6,742 nucleotides of DNA from an uncultured Thiotrichaceae bacterium (GTDB taxonomy: Bacteria > Pseudomonadota > Gammaproteobacteria > Thiotrichales > Thiotrichaceae): contig CACVAV010000158.1 of the NCBI GenBank assembly GCA_902727945.1, positions 1 through 6,742 on the forward strand. The letters are read 5' to 3'. The translations under genes were made by a program, and so were the position numbers. Below are positions 5,046-6,742 of the stretch, in pieces. The notes beneath the pieces were generated by a model. That model searched no databases and was not told the DNA's origin. It saw nothing but the letters and a program-made list of their open reading frames with translations. Positions within the stretch are counted from its first letter, which is position 1; each line of letters opens with the position of its first letter.

Positions 5046-6742
5046 GTGGGAATGAGTAAAGCAGTATTAAAAAAGCTGATTGCTGCAGGAATCTTTTTAG
5101 CCATCGCGCTATATGTAACCACCATAGTGCCGACAACAGGCGTCGCCTGGGCTATGGCTATTTTACTGTTGACTGTCTACCTGTTTGCTTTTGAGGTGGT
5201 GGATGTTGATGTCGCCGCCATTGTCGTCATGGTTTTATTGGGCTTAACGGCGCTGCTCGCCCCCATCATGGGGCTGGATGAAGCCATGGTGCCTGCTGAT
5301 AGCTTATTCAACGGCTTTTCCAGTAATGCGGTCATCTCCATTATCGCCGTGATGATCATCGGTGCCGGCCTCGATAAAACCGGACTCATGTCACAAGTGG
5401 CCGTGTTTATTCTTAAAGTGGGTGGAAAAACAGAAAAACGCATTATTCCGATTATCTCCGGCACCGTCGGTATTATCTCTTCTTTTATGCAGAACGTGGG
5501 TGCCGCCGCTTTATTTCTACCGGTAGTCAGTCGTATTTCCAATCGTTCCGGTATTCCGAAATCACGCCTGCTGATGCCAATGGGCTTCTGTGCCATTCTG
5601 GGTGGCACGGTCACTATGATTGGCTCCAGCCCGTTGATTTTGTTAAATGACCTGATTCTCACCTCTAATCAAACCCTGGATAGTGGCAATCAAATGCACA
5701 CCTGGGAGTTATTCTCTGTAACACCAATTGGTTTGACCTTGGTGATTACCGGCATTCTGTACTTCCTGCTGGCGGGTCGCTACGTGTTGCCGGTAGCCAA
5801 AGAAAGTGAGACTGAGCACGAAACTACTCTGCAATACCTGCAACGCACCTATAATATTAAATTTAAATTACTGGAAGTAGAACTCGGCAAAGACAGCCCG
5901 TTACTGGGACGTAAGCTGCTGGAAGTGGAAACCGAACGTAATGTCCGGGTCATTGCCATGAAGGAAGGTTCACAGGTTCGTGCCGGGGTCGACTCGCTGG
6001 ATCGTGATCTTGAATTCAAGGAAGGCCATGTGCTGGGACTGGTCGGGCTACCGGAACGTGAGCAGAGCTTTATTGACCGTGAAAAGCTGATCATCCACAG
6101 AGGCACACCCATTTTTGGCGATTTGCTCTCTGACAAGCAATCAGGAATGGCTGAAATTGTTATTCCTAATGATTCTTCGTTGATTGGTAAATCAGCCATT
6201 GATGTCTGGTTGCGTAAACGTTATGGCATTTCACTGATGGCTATTTTGCGTAACGGTGAAGTGATCTACGCCGAAGATCAGGAACATGAAGATATTGATG
6301 AAATCCGTAAAGTGCCGTTCCAGGCCGGTGATATGATTATGGTTTATACCACCTGGGATGCATTGGAACGACTGGAAAAAGACCGTGACTTCATTATTAT
6401 CACTGCCGACTATCCGCGCAAAGAAGAAGTCCGCCCTAATAAATTGGGCTGGGCACTGGGCTTCTTTGGCATCGCACTGGCGCTGGTCTTATTTACCGAT
6501 CTGAAACTGTCCATCGCGCTACTCACCGGTGCTATTGGCATGATACTGTCCGGCGTACTCAATATTGACGAAGCCTACGAAGCGGTTTCCTGGAAAACAG
6601 TATTTTTACTGGCCAGCCTGATCCCGTTGGGATACGCGGTGGAATCCACCGGCACGGCAAAGTGGATTGCTGAAGGCATATTGACTGTTGTTGGTGACCT
6701 GCCTATCTGGGGCATACAAGCGGTACTGGCTATTCTTGCGAC
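5046..6742 (+). CDS. SLC13/DASS-family permease with two RCK_C (TrkA-C) domains, 3' end outside window
   Basis: The frame is open from an in-frame TAG at 5025-5027 to the window end, giving 565 visible codons. The start is GTG 5046 (spacing to GGGAG) or ATG 5052. The N-terminal half holds about seven hydrophobic segments (near 11-28, 33-50, 57-74, 95-110, 133-160, 178-200 and 224-245). It includes QNVGAAALFLP (149-159), which corresponds to the substrate/sodium-binding hairpin of the family, and GGTVTMIGSSPLILLND (186-202). Two soluble RCK_C-like domains follow, about 270-345 and 368-445, each with the pattern of a hydrophobic strand, LxGK/LxGR, and a GxxVLGL or GDMIMVY end strand. Hydrophobic segments resume at about 467-503 and 515-535, as expected for the second transport half. 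This is an inner-membrane transporter; family members carry dicarboxylates, sulfate or other anions, but the substrate cannot be told here. The RCK_C domains probably bind a regulatory ligand (inference). Confidence 0.88.
   Translation, partial: MGMSKAVLKKLIAAGIFLAIALYVTTIVPTTGVAWAMAILLLTVYLFAFEVVDVDVAAIVVMVLLGLTALLAPIMGLDEAMVPADSLFNGFSSNAVISIIAVMIIGAGLDKTGLMSQVAVFILKVGGKTEKRIIPIISGTVGIISSFMQNVGAAALFLPVVSRISNRSGIPKSRLLMPMGFCAILGGTVTMIGSSPLILLNDLILTSNQTLDSGNQMHTWELFSVTPIGLTLVITGILYFLLAGRYVLPVAKESETEHETTLQYLQRTYNIKFKLLEVELGKDSPLLGRKLLEVETERNVRVIAMKEGSQVRAGVDSLDRDLEFKEGHVLGLVGLPEREQSFIDREKLIIHRGTPIFGDLLSDKQSGMAEIVIPNDSSLIGKSAIDVWLRKRYGISLMAILRNGEVIYAEDQEHEDIDEIRKVPFQAGDMIMVYTTWDALERLEKDRDFIIITADYPRKEEVRPNKLGWALGFFGIALALVLFTDLKLSIALLTGAIGMILSGVLNIDEAYEAVSWKTVFLLASLIPLGYAVESTGTAKWIAEGILTVVGDLPIWGIQAVLAILA

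Noticed and set aside
5177..6199. Minus-strand open frames at 5177-5662 and 5849-6199
   Set aside because: They are antisense to the permease frame, whose membrane segments and RCK_C domains are clear. Their own products are low-complexity Thr/Ser/Met-rich sequences.

Overview
The window is ordinary chromosomal DNA. Every gene lies on the + strand, and the layout matches the conserved gammaproteobacterial rodZ-hisS-yfgM-der neighbourhood. The presence of a YfgM-type translocon subunit, a RodZ C-terminal domain and a HisRS that keeps E. coli numbering at its key residues all indicate a gammaproteobacterium. An environmental, Thiotrichales-like or methylotrophic lineage is possible, but this is only an impression and cannot be settled from the sequence.

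Layout. Positions 1-371 hold the 3' end of a RodZ-like gene: an Ala/Glu/Lys-rich linker followed by the periplasmic DUF4115 domain. After 8 bases comes hisS (380-1651, complete histidyl-tRNA synthetase). A 106-base AT-rich gap follows, holding a 10-base direct repeat and an 8-base inverted repeat. Next is yfgM (1758-2375), then der 14 bases later (2390-3784, two tandem G domains plus KH-like domain). Two bases after der is an App1-type HAD phosphatase (3787-4887). A 158-base AT-rich gap, probably containing a promoter, precedes an SLC13/DASS-type permease with two RCK_C (TrkA-C) domains, which begins near 5046 and runs off the window end.

How the genes fit together. rodZ-hisS looks cotranscribed, and so does yfgM-der-app1. 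They cover cell shape (RodZ), histidine charging of tRNA (HisRS), secretion-associated periplasmic chaperoning (YfgM) and 50S ribosome assembly (Der), the usual housekeeping mix of this locus. Compared with the E. coli order rodZ-ispG-hisS-yfgM-bamB-der, both ispG and bamB are missing from their usual places. The App1-like phosphatase after der is an extra gene not found there in E. coli. The permease appears to be a separate transcription unit.

I found no tRNA, rRNA, CRISPR array, insertion sequence, prophage or defence gene, and no convincing intrinsic terminator. I do not see an undescribed biological system here. The best second-look items are the altered gene order, the App1 gene coupled to der, and the small repeat structure between hisS and yfgM.
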